Assembly: GCA_004835665.1 (NCBI GenBank)
Contig: RBKR01000013.1
Coordinates: 1,178,001 to 1,242,000 of the forward strand
DNA from: Phoma sp. XZ068
Lineage: Eukaryota; Ascomycota; Dothideomycetes; Pleosporales; Didymellaceae
Reading direction: 5' to 3'
DNA length: 64,000 nucleotides
Shown here: positions 11,489 through 23,653 of the stretch, piece after piece
Numbering within the stretch: position 1 is the stretch's first letter
Layout of the letters: the number at the start of each line of letters is the position of its first letter
Made by a program: the position numbers and the translations under genes
Notes under the pieces: generated by a model
Seen by the model: only the letters and a program-made list of their open reading frames with translations
Told to the model about the DNA's origin: nothing
The model's database searches: none

Positions 11489-12678
11489 ATGTCGACTACC
11501 ACCACCTCGAATCCCAAAAAGCGCATAGTCATCACCGGCGGCTCAGGCGTGGTCGGCCGCTGCGTCATCGAGAAGCTGCTGAGCTACGGCCATGAGATAC
11601 TCAATGTCGACCAGACGCCGCTCGACAATCCCAAAGTTCACACCCTCAAGGCAGATCTTACGGATGGCGCGCAGGCGTTTAATGCGCTGAGCTGCCATTT
11701 TCAGATCAGCGAGCCGTTCCTCGAGCAGATGCGGACTCCCGATGTTGTGATTCATCTTGCGGGTATGTAGCTTGCATTGTTTGCCGATGCGATGTCGCCG
11801 GGAATACGAAGCCGAATGCGGAAGGATAGGCAATGAAGCTGCATCCGAGCCGAGCAGATGTGTCGGATCATGTTTAATTTGAACATTCGAACATCCAGCT
11901 CGCTGCTGCTGCGGCGGTGACATGTTATGTTATGTTATGTTGTTGACGTGGAAAGCTAACGAACGCAACAAAAGGTATCCCGCAACCCAACCGCGTCCCC
12001 GACAGCGAAACCTTCCGCATCAACACCCTCTCATCCTACGCCATCATAGAAGCAGCCTGCAAACTCGGCATCAAGAAAATCATCCTCGCCTCCTCCATCA
12101 CCGTCTACGGCGTCACCTACGCAGAGGGCAACATCTCCTTCCCGCACTTCCCCATCACGGAGGCCACCCCCACGGAGCCCATGGACGTCTACGCCACGTC
12201 AAAAGTCTGCATGGAGACTGTGGCTGCTAGCTTCGAGAAGCGGTTTCGCGCCATGGGGAAGCCGGTCGATATTTACTGTTTGCGCTTCGGCGCTGTAGTC
12301 ACGCCGCAGAGCCATCAGAAGACTATGACTGCGTATCTTGAGCGGCCCCGGGACTGGAAGGTGCACGGGTGGAGCTATGTGGATGCGAGAGATTTGGGAA
12401 ATTTTATTAATCGCTGTATAGAGACTGATGGGCTGGGGTTTGAGGTGTTCAATGCTGTCAATGATGATAATACGCTGCCGGATGGGAATGCGCAGACGAT
12501 TGACTGGTTGAGGAGTTTTTGCCCGGAGAGTGAGATTCTAGATGAGGCTGCGTTGAGCGGGCAGAAGGCGCCGGTGAGTAATGAGAAAGCGAAGAGGTTG
12601 TTGGGGTTCAAGGAGGAGTATCCGTGGCGGGAGGAGCGGAGGAAATGGGTTGCACGGGAGATACGGGCGGAGCGGTGA
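11489..12678 (+). CDS. NAD(P)-dependent epimerase/dehydratase
   Basis: Extended short-chain dehydrogenase of the nucleotide-sugar epimerase type; substrate unknown. Two exons, 11489-11762 and 11975-12678, are joined over a 212-nt intron (donor GTATGT, branch GCTAAC, acceptor AAAAG) to give 325 residues. The Rossmann signature ITGGSGVVG lies at residues ~15-23, VVIHLAGIPQP spans the splice junction, the catalytic serine region is LASSITVYG, and the active-site pair appears as YATSK. The intron is unusually long for this window and contains a short tandem repeat. The gene converges on the glycosyltransferase gene, whose end lies 114 bp downstream. Confidence 0.85.
11922..11941. repeat. (ATGTT)4 pentanucleotide repeat in intron
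   Basis: Four perfect tandem copies of ATGTT inside the epimerase intron, just upstream of its branch point. A simple repeat with no known role. Confidence 0.85.
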
Positions 12679-12792
12679 GGAATACACAATAGTACTTGTA
12701 CAGTACGCAGCACGTGGGAGATATAGTTCGAGTGAGCGAACGGGGTATCTTCATTCTCGAGCAATGTAAAGAAATGTACGGTCTGGCGCGGA

Positions 12793-14718
12793 CTACCACA
12801 TGATGCCTGCAGCTGTTAGAATCTCAACATCAGAGTGGGTATGGAGAAGTCTTACCTTTCCAGTCGAAATCACCGTCAATGTTCCGCCAGTGGTTTTGCG
12901 TAATCGCCTTCTCCCACCCCATCATCACAGCCAGCAATCTACATCCAAGACTGCTGACCGTGCACACCATGGTATCAGCTTTACTCAGCACTGCCAAATC
13001 AAGCAGATACGCCCGGCCCACCAACTCCCTCAGCTTCATCGCCGCCTCGGGAACATTGCTGTTGTCGAGTTTCTGCATATCATTCGCGTTGCCCACCGGC
13101 TGGCCGAGACTGAAGAATACGTCGCGATAGAAGCCGCCTTCCCAGCCCGTAATCTCGTCAATCCAGGGGTTCTTCTTGCCTTGGGCAGCTTCAAGCGTGG
13201 CCTTTGTGGCAAGCATAATGCGGTCCTGTGCGCGGATGGAATTGGGACCTACTTCCGCGGACTCATACACGAGGGGGTCGTCAGAGGCGAGGACCATCTT
13301 GGAGGTTGTGTGGCGTCCGGAGAGTGTAGAATCTGCGCTGCTCTTCTTGGAGTGCTTACCCGAGTTCTCAATTAGGTCGATGTAGATCTCTCTTGCGGCG
13401 TCGGTGTAGCGGTCCAGCGGGATGTAGTCCTTCTGGTACTGGTATTCCATCGGGTGCTTGTCCCCGTGACGGACATGCATGCCGATGCTAATGCCGCCTT
13501 CTGACTTGATGTCACCGTACAGTTCCAGGATGCGGTTCAGAACGTATTTGGCATCGTCGGTGCGAAGCTTGAAGAGTGCTTCGTAACCGGTACGTAGCAG
13601 GGCGAAGATCTTGTGCTGGCGCTGGACGCGCATCTTGGTAGGATCCTCCCACTCTTCAGTGAACGAATGGCCGAATGTTGAGTGCACCGTGGCTGCGGAG
13701 ACTACGATGTGGCGAGCGTTGTGCGGACACGGGACCATGTGCGACTTGGGCGGGGGAAGGCATCCTGCTGTGGGAGGGTTGATGAAGTACGACAGATACT
13801 TGCCGTACGGCCTGAGGCTGTTAGTAAATGTCAAACACGTGTATGATACTGAACATACCATCTGCTTTCATCGATGAAGAAGGTGCGGTTCTCAGCCTTC
13901 GCCAACCCATACGACATCCACAACCGCATCAACGAGTTACCAAACCCAGCATCCTCCGTCTCCATCACGTACGTCAAGCTCCTAGCACAGATCTTAAGTC
14001 CAGTAGTCGAGAACCCATCAGCAATCATATCATCCTCCACAAACCCCTTCGGCCTCCCCGTAGCCTTCGACGGCGGCAACAATCCCTGTTCTTCCGCCTC
14101 CTGAACATCGATATAGAACTGATCGTTCTGGTAGTAATTAAGCATACGCTTCGCAAAGCCAGACGACTGCGCCTCCTGACGCATATTCTTCGACACCTCA
14201 CCCGCCTGGTGGCATATGTCGCGATACTGTGCCGGTCGCAGTGGGAAGTCGAAGTTGGACGGAATCGACACAGTCCACCTCATCTTCCCGTCGTTGTCGG
14301 CTGTAGCTACTACAGAGGGTTCCTGGGGCAATTGAGCTCCTCCGGCCATTTCCCACTCTTCTCCATCAGCATCATAGCTTGCTGCTGACTGTGCTGACGC
14401 ATGCAGTTGGCGGACTATGAGCCATAGTAAGAAGAGGACTGCTGGGCCTCCTATCAAGATACGCTTGATCAGGCCTTTGTGCTTAGTTGGTGATTGCTTC
14501 TTCCCATGGCGGGGGATCAAGGAGGGCAGACTAGGCGAAGCGGGCGGTGACCGTGACAGCAAGCCGCGACGATCCAGATGAGGAGACAGAAACGCGCTGG
14601 AAGTAGCTGAAAGCACGGGTGGAGTAAGCTGGCTATACGCCGCTGTGGATTGAATAGACAGATTCGGATTCCGTCTAGCATGCATCTTGGAAAGCTTCTG
14701 TGTTGCTTGGTTCAGCAT
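12793..14718 (-). CDS. Type II membrane glycosyltransferase, GT23 (fucosyltransferase-like)
   Basis: Three exons, 14718-13859, 13811-12856 and a 14-nt last exon 12806-12793, give 609 residues. Intron 2 has donor GTAAGA, branch CTAAC and acceptor CTGCAG; without it the frame would run on to a different end, and splicing gives the C-terminus DFDWKGIMW. One hydrophobic segment at ~82-103 follows a basic N-terminus, the topology of a Golgi type II enzyme. The luminal part carries GISIGMHVRHGDKHPMEY, reminiscent of the HxRR/HxRHxD nucleotide-sugar motif of the FUT8-like GT23 family, and later VCTVSSLGCRLLAVMMGW, matching the family's SD/SS-xxG end motif. Donor and acceptor sugars cannot be told. 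The family call is moderate; the exon model is good. Confidence 0.7.
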
Positions 14719-16672
14719 GTCGAAGGTCCGGATCTGGGATGCGCAAGTCGCTGATATCAGGTTCGGCTCGTCCGGGTTGCTGCAGTGCGAGGATGAGCGC
14801 TGCAGATAGTCACCTGTCCCTGCAGGTGTGTTGTGTAACCGAAAAGAGGGGACGAGGCAGCGTCGAGATGCCTTCAGTCAAGGAGCGTAAGAAGTGAATA
14901 AAGAACAGGAAGTAGTAGAAGCAAGCTTCAGTTGTACCTAAAGCAAGTACACCACGTAGTTGAAGTCATTGAAAAGGACAATGAAGGAGCAGAAAGGGGA
15001 CGGCATCTGCTTCAGAAGTAGAACCCCGAGCATGAGAAGTTTCACGACATTAAACAAACGGGCGGGATCTCCATCAAGGAGGGTCCCGAGGCTCGACAAA
15101 GCGAGATGGATGGTGGCCTGTTGCGGTAGGTGTAATTTGAGGGAACGTCCATCAAGGGAAGAATCCCATGATAGACCTAGCGCCAGCGGACACGGCTTGG
15201 ATTGCGTACATGTTCAGGAAGGTCGAATCTGAAGCGAGGAAGCAAGCGAGCGTCATTTGGAGGGTCAGTCTGGTTGGAGCAATCCGGGTGCATGGATCGT
15301 GTCCGTGTGAGAGTCTGAAACACTCCAGCAGTGCGAAGATGGGGCCTGTCAACGGGTTTCGCCCAATCCATCCGCGCCCCTTCCGCACCGAGATCCACCG
15401 CCAGCATGACATCTCCGACCAACAAACTCACAGACATGGACCCTTTCTTTCTGCTCGCCTCACTCCGCCTCCACCTACCTCTCTGTCCACCTCGCTCTCG
15501 GTCGCAAAGCGTACAAAGGTGCGAAACCGACGTCTGTCTGAGAACCTGAAACACTCCAGTCTGTGTGACGTTGACGATGTGGACCTGCGGAGCGCTCGGT
15601 GATCCCTGCATCACACGAATCCGAGCTTCCTCGTAGCGCTCCTGTCGTTTCAACGGCCGCCAGCACGATAGGCAGCTTGTTTGAACGAAGCATTATTAAG
15701 ATGAGTAGACGTGAGCAAGGCGACTCGCATGAATCTTGGGACAGAAGTGGTATGCCTCGCGGCGCTAGCACGATGTTTGCTGGGAGGGAAGCACCGTATT
15801 CAGTGACTTACTGTATGTGAATGCTCATCTTTGGCAGGCCTGTTCCGCCGAGATGGTGATCGCCATAACGCTCAGGATGTATCGTGATTACCGTTGCAAA
15901 TGCGAATGCAGAGGTAATTCATGCTCGTCCCATCGAATGAGCGTGTAGACTCCCAAAAATGGTACGATCGCCCCAAAGGCTCCCCCAACATCCTGGGGGC
16001 GTGGCGTATACTCCACGCACACCCACTCTATGCCAGACAGATCTACACCGGCGGAAAGCGTAGTCGACCGAAGGTGACCACACTCGCTACCAGAGAGCAG
16101 ACAACGGACCGGAGTCGGTGGTATTCTCCGTATACCGATCATCAGCATCACCCAGCAAGTTCAAAGACAAAATGTGAAACAAACACAAATGTGTCGTCTT
16201 CCAATTACAGTCCTCCAAGCAAGACCTATAGATGAGCGTACGGGGTATCAGATCTCTTCTCCCTCTCTCGGCTTTTCCAATGAGAAAACCATCCCAGCGC
16301 CGATATATAGTATAGTACAGTGCCACCCAGATGATATGTGAAATGAAAACGCAAGGTAATATAGATGAAGCAGGTAGCAGTTATGCATCGCGTCACACCG
16401 CGTACAGCGCCTGCGGGGTACCGGTTCCCCATGCACATTCCAAAGTGCCAGATAACGCCTGCCCAAAGATGTAAATCGCAATACTTTCTCTATTGCGCCG
16501 TGCTGGTACAGCGCGGTGTCTCATCCTCATTACGTGGTGTCCATTAAGATCGTTGTGTTTCTATTCAGCTCGTGCACGAGAGCCAAAGGACGTGGCCTCG
16601 TACTACGTCTGCATTCGCAATCCTGGGTTTGCGATTGTCGTATGATGTTGTCTTGAGTGCCCTTGCATGCGT
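14719..16672. other. 2-kb gene-free region
   Basis: Between two minus-strand genes. Open frames on both strands at 15152-15653 overlap each other and show no domain. A 14-bp direct repeat (CTGAAACACTCCAG) occurs at 15315-15328 and 15546-15559. Likely the long upstream region of the glycosyltransferase gene plus the kinesin 3' flank. Confidence 0.45.
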
Positions 16673-19542
16673 TCAAGTCCGTCGAATCTCAGTAACGGGC
16701 ATGAGGCTGGTACGCCTTGCAGCCCTATCGACTCTCCCTGTGATCATCTCGTCTAGCATGCGAGTCATCTCTTCGATGTTCTTTCCAGGGTTTGTGGGGG
16801 CGGGAGGGAGGAATGGTGTACTGTTAGGGCTAGTGGGAGATGTCGGGCCCTTGGCATGTAGTATGTTAATGCTGCTGCCCTCGCTGCGCTGGTAGGAGGA
16901 AGTTCGTCGGCTTCCTGGCGAGCCTTCGCTGCCGACATCGTGTGCAGTATCGTTTCTCTTCCGTGCTGCCGTCAGCGCGGTAATCATTCGCTCTTTATCT
17001 TCAAGCTGTGCGCGTAGAGTCGAGATCTCGGAGTCCCTTTCAGCAATAGTCGCGAGAAGGCCGCCGTCCTCGCTGCTTCCGTGCCTCGAGTTGATGGACA
17101 TGGACACACGAGAATGGCTTGACCTTCGTGCCTGCAGTAGTCGCTTCTCCAAGGTAGCGATGTAGCGATTCCTGTCTGCAAGATCGGCCTGCAGTGCTTG
17201 AATCTGAACTCCCTGGCTGGCAAGACCGTCACCGTTCTCACCCACAGAGTCATCCTCCTCCGACCCTTCTGCGGGCGGGGGAAATGACTGCATCGAGGCG
17301 CGCGGCACTTCAAGGGTAGCGTGGCTAGCCGAAGATCGTACGGACATGGGTCGGAAGTCGCTGACATGACTGAACGTAGAAGCACGATGGAGGCTCATCG
17401 ACGAGTACGCTCTGCCGTTGACCCCGAGTGACTTTGAACTTAGAATCAATCGGTTGAGATGCTCGATGCGCTCCTTGAGGGCAGTGCGAGCAAGCTGCAT
17501 CTCCAGCATTTGCTCTTCATGTCGCTGCTTGTCTTGCTGCTCACGTACTCGTTCCTCCTCTTTGTCTCGTCTGAACTCATCTTCCTCTTCCTCTTTGGCC
17601 TCCTTTTTCTTGCCCTCTTCTAGTTGTCTCTTGAGTTCCTGGATCTCGAGGCGGTAGCGGTCCAGTAGAGCTCGGCTTCCTGCATCACCACCAGTGCCCA
17701 GTGAATCGTCTGCTTTCTTTGCATGACTGACAATGTTGTTCTTGGCTCGGGACGCGAACTTCAAGGTGTTCAGCGTCTCATTGGCATGGTTGGACGATGC
17801 TGCAGCGCTACCGCTGGCGCCGATCTGAATCGTGCAAAGGATGCTGACCAGGGAGTTACCTGATAGAGCACCTTGCAAGAGCCGCGTAAGTTTGCTGTCT
17901 CGATACGGCAAATGATTATCCTTCTTGCCATCTTTGCCCGTCTTGCTACCGGCCAATCCACCAACAACAGCTCCCAATGTGAGCAAACTCTTATTAATGT
18001 GCGAGCCTTCGGTCCGTCTCTCCTTATCGTCGGCAGCCTTTTCCGATCCGGCTAAATCAATCAGACTAAGCGTGGACACACGGACACCACCAGGGACAAT
18101 GGCAGAACGTTTGTCGCCTGCTAGGCTGGGACCGGGCGCGCGTTCTCTGCTTTCCACAACGATTTGTACAACCGCGTGACTGCGGGAACTTCGGGAGTTG
18201 AACTGGGTACCAGCAACCCGTCGCGCTTGGTCACCGCGAGAGATGACTCGCAGGAGTTGCGTTGGACTTTGGACAATCTCTTCCTTCAGAGGTGTTGCGT
18301 AGACACCTCGTTTGCTATCCTCGCGTAGCTTGATCTCGTCTTGGCCAGGCTGGCCGGGCATGGCACTCACAGGGCCTGCCAGCAAGTCATTGATCCTTTC
18401 GTTGTAGATTTCGAGATAGCTGACGCGCAGGAGGAACTCTCGATGTGGCGTTTCGCGGATGTACGAGAAAATGTCAGTAATGGCCAGTGGAATGACACCG
18501 GGATTCGTTGCAGTTCCTTGCATGGAGAATGTCTTTCCTGTTCCGGTCATACCATAGGCGAAAACGGTTCCGTGGTAGCCCTCCATGACTCTTCGAACCA
18601 ATCGTTTCGCGGTAGCATCGTATACGCGTGCATTGTTGTCTTGGGTGTCAAAGACATTGTCTTGGATACTGTTAGTGGAACATCAGGCGACCTACATTGG
18701 ATAAACTTACCATAGATGTAATCTCCACCTCCGTCACGGCCGTGATATGTGACTGAATTGCGCTTGCCGTTGACGTCCCAGTCTTTGTCTTGCTGTCCGT
18801 CTTTTGGCCCTACGTCTGGCCGCACTCGAACGCTGACAATGACATTGCCTTTGTTGGCTGGTTCGCCGTCCGACTTGGTATTCTTCCGCCCTCTTGCTTC
18901 GTCGTCTCCTTCTTCGATAGTAGTCGCGCTCGTTGATCGCGATCCATGAGGCGAGGAGTTGCGACTCTGTGGTGGAGATGATAGGCTGAGGTGGCTGGTG
19001 TCTACTGCAACCGACTCTGCGCTGCCATTGCCATTGAGGAAGCTGGGAGGCGACAGTGGCGACTTTGGTAGCAGACCCCGGCCTCCGCCAATATTCGACG
19101 CTCTAGGTTTCTTGAGACTGCTTTTCCTCGACGGTATGGAGGCCTTGGAGCCTGTCGATAACCGCTGGTCTAGCGAGTCGCCGTTGATGGAAGCACTGGA
19201 GGCCAGCGGGCTGCTTGGGGTCCTCAGGCCATGCTTGGGTGGCTGTGGAAATGCGCCGATGCTGACAACCTTGCGCAGCGACTTTCCAGATGGTGGCCCT
19301 CCGGCCGCATGCTCGGCTGCTAATGTGGGGACGGAAGGAGAGGTGATGTGCTTGGATGCGGCGGGTCGATATGGCGAATTGGAGTACGAGACGGCGCGGT
19401 TTGACGGACTGGGAAGTCCGCTGGCGGGTGATCGAAGACCAGAGGGACTGACGTTTGACGAGCGCTGTTTCGGCACGGGCAGCGAAGGTAGGGGACCTGT
19501 CGGGGGAGCGATGGAGCGGCGCGGGAGTGTGTTGCCAGTCAT
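16673..19542 (-). CDS. kipA: Kinesin motor protein, Kip2/KipA type
   Basis: Plus-end microtubule motor. Two exons, 19542-18711 and 18660-16673 (50-nt intron, donor GTAAGT, branch CTAAC), give 939 residues. The first ~230 residues are a Ser/Pro-rich basic extension with many SP sites; the motor begins at NVIVSVRVRPD (~234) and has the P-loop GMTGTGKT (~314-321), switch I NSRSSRSHA and switch II LIDLAGSE. Coiled-coil segments follow (ELKRQLEEGKKKEAKEEEEDE and beyond), then a Ser-rich tail. A long unstructured N-terminal extension before a mid-to-N motor is the layout of Kip2 and Aspergillus KipA, which carry polarity factors along microtubules to hyphal tips. The subfamily call rests on layout; other kinesin groups are less likely. 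Confidence 0.85.
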
Positions 19543-21453
19543 GGTGCCGGCTGTGAGAGTGAGTACGAGGGAGCTGCTGCTGTGCTGTGCGAGGTGGCCG
19601 TTGACACGACTCCAGGCGGTGCTCGGTGGAACTGGGCGACCCGGGCGCCGTTGCTTTTTGTTTCTTTTTCACCCCAGGCGTCACGGCCTCGCACGCATGA
19701 CAACCGTCGCGGCAGGCGTCGTCGGCGAAACTCTGCGGCTCTCTGCGACTTTCTTGCGACTTGCGGGGGCGGTCTGGGCAGCGAGGGTGCTGCTCGCCCG
19801 CTCACGGCGTGGTGCAGGTGGTGCGGTAGCAAGCGATGGTCGCACGCGTGGTGCTGCTCGAGCGGGATCGTGCAGCGGGTGCAGGGTACAGCCGTTTGGG
19901 TGGGTGGGCGCTGCCGGGCGGAATGTCACTGCGGCGGTGCTGCGAGGGGAACACGACTGAGGGCCTGGGCGAGGGCGAGTGGGCGATGGTCGTCTATCAG
20001 GGTCCTGGCAGCGAAGACTGAGGGTTCGCGGGGAGAAAGGAGCGCGTCGCCAGTGGGACGTCGTCGGCCCAACAAGCGCGTGCAGGGGCAGGATACTCCG
20101 TGCTGCACAGCTGCACAGGCCCCAGTGCGCCCGAGAGGATCGATGGTCCAAGTCTACGTGGTGGGGAGGGAGACTCGCGCGGAAAGGCCAGAGAGCGACC
20201 CGGTAATGAATGTGGGGGGAGCGGGAAAAGCAAAGAAAAACGATGCACTGCTGGTGGGAGCAGGGAAAGGGGTTCGCGCCGTGACTCTCAAGAGCAGCAC
20301 ATCAAATCACAGCCGTGGTGGTTAGTCCACCCAATGCGGCCCAGCGGGTCCGCGCAGCAGCTTCCGCCTACACCCCTGCAGCTGCTGATTTGGGCCGAGT
20401 ACCGGCTACTGCAGAACCGGCCTGGACGTGGTCGCTGCACGGTTCGTCACCCTGAGCTCGTGTCTGCCGCTGCATGTGTCTCGGCAGTCAGTCTGCCATT
20501 CCGTCGTTGGCTCGTCCCTCATACACATTTCTCTCGTACACATTTCTCTCAAGACTAAGCTTTGGGCAATCGTATCTGCTGCTGCGCCGCATCCTTCGAT
20601 CGGACTCTCAAGCCGCATTCTGCGCTGCGACTCCACCATCACGTTGCGCAGCCCACCCAGACTCGAAATAATCTCCGAATCACACAACATTTGTCCAAAG
20701 CCGCACCCTCATTCGCCTTGTCTCCAATCAACGCGTCCAGGCCCGTTGCAACGCGCTGGGGCCCCTGGCGCTTCGCAGATGCGCCTCTGCACGTGTTGTT
20801 GCTCCTTCCTCTTGGAAATCTCGAACATACGCTTTGAATGGCTAGGTGCTGCAGATCGCCTACCGTCAAAGCATACGGGCCGAAAGTGCAATAGCAGCTG
20901 CTCTAATGGTAAGGTGCTTCGGGGCTAAGATGCAGCAAGCGGAAGCTGGGCACGACTTCAATGCTAAGATTGATGGTATACCATGTTGCATAACACAAGT
21001 TGCCTTGGATACACACAGGATTCTCGTATTCGAATGAAGCTCTAACAGTGGAGATCTTCATTCGACATTTACCCAGTAGTGCCATGCTGTGCCCTACCCG
21101 TCAGATCCGTCAGACAGATATGTGGTCAGCGCTCTGGCTTTGTGCTCCCAGCCAGCAATCACACCTGTTTCTGTACACTGCTGGGCTATCCAAGTACATG
21201 TCTGCCGATGTGCGGAGATCAACATCTGATGCTAAAGCAGCCCTACGCGTCAGCCACGGCCCCATCCGCGAAGCACGCAGATCGTCGGAGCCTTATCCGC
21301 TGGTCGAGAAGCCAAACTCAACTCTCGTGCAGAACTAAGTCTCCTCAACAGGGACTCGGAGACTTCCCCGAAGACTCTTGCGTATTTTCGAGCCCGTTTC
21401 GCTAGGCAAATGTCCCGATGAGCCGTCCAGGGACCACGCGGCAACATGCCAAA
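19543..21453. other. 1.9-kb gene-free, partly GC-rich region
   Basis: Kinesin upstream region (GC-rich, 19.5-20.3 kb) plus the 3' flank of the next gene. The 247-codon frame at 19582-20325 (+) is arginine/glycine/tryptophan-rich with no domain and is judged spurious. Confidence 0.45.
20522..20551. repeat. 15-bp tandem duplication
   Basis: Two adjacent copies of TACACATTTCTCTCR (the last base differs). A small local duplication in the kinesin upstream region. Confidence 0.7.
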
Positions 21454-23424
21454 TCAGAGTGCACCCCACCCAAAGTGATTTTTGCCAGTGGTGGTGACTG
21501 CTAGATATTGTGCGCTCCAAAGGCTAAGATCAATGGCTAGTTCCAAGGTTGCACAGAGCGCTACCCGTGAGATTCCAATACCAATCGATCGAAATGTCAG
21601 GTCATTGAGGCTGGGAAATGTTTCGACATAGCGTTGTGCTGTCCCGTTACGCTCCTGACTGGCCAGATAGTGTGATGCAACTAACCGCAAGACGACAAGC
21701 TTGAACGGCAGGACTGCAAGTCCAACGAGCTGTGCCTTGACGACAGCACCGATCATCTGAGAAGGCTCCGTCGAAAGTTGGGTGACACGGTGGTGCGGTC
21801 GGGTGGCTGATGTGCGACCGTTGCTGCGTAGCGCGGAACGATTATGATTTGAAGATGTGGGCTCAAAACCCAAAACCTCAGTATGTGAAGAAATGACGCG
21901 TGGTGGTAGCCGAACTTCCATCTCCACAATGCCTTCGCGTGAAGTGATCCTGATCCTCGGGTCATTGTCGTCGTGGTCAGACACTGTAGGTGTTGGCGGT
22001 GTCGTTGGACGTATGGAGTCTTCTACGACCTCAATTGGAACGGTGACAGTGTTATCACCTACGCCTTCCGTAGGGGTCCTATCCGCACGAGAGATTGGAA
22101 TGCTTATAGGTGTCAGGTCTGTAAGCTGGGTGCCAGCACCGTTTGCATTCAGTTCAACATTCAGCTCGGAACTGAGGGATGGTTGTCTTTCTGTATCGGA
22201 CACAGCAACAGGCTCGCCCCAGCCAAGCCATGCAAGTAGTTTATTGATGCCGTTCCTTATCAGAGGCGGCGATCTTCGCTGTAGTCCTAGAATGGAAGTA
22301 GCACGATCCTTGCTGACAGCATCCGGGCTCTCTATATCCGCATTGTCAGGTCGAATGATGAATGTCTCGACGGCTTCAAATATTGCCGAGTATATCCAGC
22401 GCTCATAGAAATGCTCCGCAATCACCAATACCACAGGAGAAGTGATGATCGCTTTCGCAACGCTCATGGAAGAGCCAGATGCATCATGGTGAACGGACAG
22501 TGGTGTAAGTGGCGACCACGGCGAGAAGGGAATGAAAGACTTCCAGTAAGGTAGCAATGGTCGTGCTGGAACGAGACCAAGTCGTTGCAGATTGGCGTGA
22601 TATGAGAAGGGATAGAAGAGAACCTCGAGGCCTAGTCGGAATCTACACGGCGTCAGTGGTGCTTGATGAAGCATTAAATACCACTCACCCAAATGTCAAA
22701 ACACTCCTCGAGCGCCGTATGAAGCGACGCGTCTGAGAGCTCGCACGCGTGACTTGTAACAAACGATCGATGGGTTGATAGACGTATGCGCCGTAGACGA
22801 GTGATTGGATGGCAATCGTCGAGACCAGTCGAGAAGTGAAGCCAGTGTAGGTAATCGAGTTGCCAGAAGCCATGCGCTCCGAAGCCACAACCTGCACAAA
22901 CGGAATCGCATTTGGGATGCGAAATGTCAGAACGCGGTCTCTAATCGTACCAATCCACCAGGTACACAAGTTCTCTACAACAGTGGACGTAAGGGCAAGC
23001 GCGTTGCCTACTGTTTCCTCAGACTCCAGCTCTTCGAGGCGCTCTTCATATGAACCAGGAAGTCCCTCTGATGGAGACGTCCGCCTCTCGACTACACCTA
23101 CGGAAGCAAGGACGTCATTTTGGGCATCTCTTAGCCTCTTGCCGTATGCATGAGCGCGTGGATTGATAGGATTACCGCGCTCATCGTACAGCTGGATGTA
23201 GTTGTTGGCCTTTGCTTCGCGATATCGCTGAGGTAAAGGCTCATCAGATTGCGAAGCTGCAAGCTGTATGTATTCCTCAGACTCTGCGACCTCATCAGTA
23301 GGCTCGAATGCCGACCGTCCCTGAGTATTCAAGTTAGTCACGTGGAGGCGAAGTAGAACGTGTTCATCGCAGGAGCGGGTTGACGCACAAATGCGATCTT
23401 GGCCAGATAGGCTTGTCGGCCCAT
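21454..23424 (-). CDS. Unrecognised fungal polytopic membrane protein
   Basis: Three exons, 23424-23389, 23320-22689 and 22642-21454 (introns 68 and 46 nt), give 618 residues. I chose the ATG at 23424 because MGRQAYLAKIAF splices via GTGCGT / branch CTAAC / ACTCAG to GRSAFEPTDEV in frame, while the longer in-frame ATG at 23452 would translate intron sequence. Hydrophobic stretches appear around ITYTGFTSRLVSTIAIQSLVYGAYVY, LGLEVLFYPFSYH, AKAIITSPVVLVIAEHFYERW, AVVKAQLVGLAVLPFKLVVLRL and the C-terminal ISRVALCATLELAIDL. The middle third (ADRTPTEG...TTPPTPTV) is disordered. I do not recognise the family; it looks like a conserved fungal organelle-membrane protein. It is head-to-head with UTP13. 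Confidence 0.75.
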
Positions 23425-23653
23425 ATTGATGTGCCTCAACGGCGTGGATCATATACGACGAAAAAATACATTGAAGTGGAGAGCGTGGAACAGTCGTGGT
23501 GTCTGGCGCCGTTGTTGCTAGACGTTAGGCCGGAAGCCAGCCGCGACCACGCTTGCGAGGCTTATCGATAAGGATCTTTTACTTTTCTTACTTTCTCTAC
23601 TAGCAGAAGTTCTGAAGCAGCACTTTCGGCTCGAAACAAATCAGCGCAACGCC
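23425..23653. promoter_or_regulatory. shared bidirectional promoter region
   Basis: The 229 bp between the divergent starts of the polytopic membrane protein (-) and UTP13 (+). Pyrimidine-rich near 23575-23605, before UTP13. No specific element is claimed. Confidence 0.45.

Noticed and set aside
15168..15653. Overlapping frames on both strands (144 and 158 codons)
   Set aside because: Neither has recognisable domains nor splice signals to extend it; mutual shadows in GC-rich DNA.
18959..19960. 333-codon plus-strand frame
   Set aside because: Antisense to the Ser/Pro-rich first exon of the kinesin and running into its GC-rich promoter.
19582..20325. 247-codon plus-strand frame
   Set aside because: Arg/Gly/Trp-rich translation of GC-rich promoter sequence, no domain and no splice partner.
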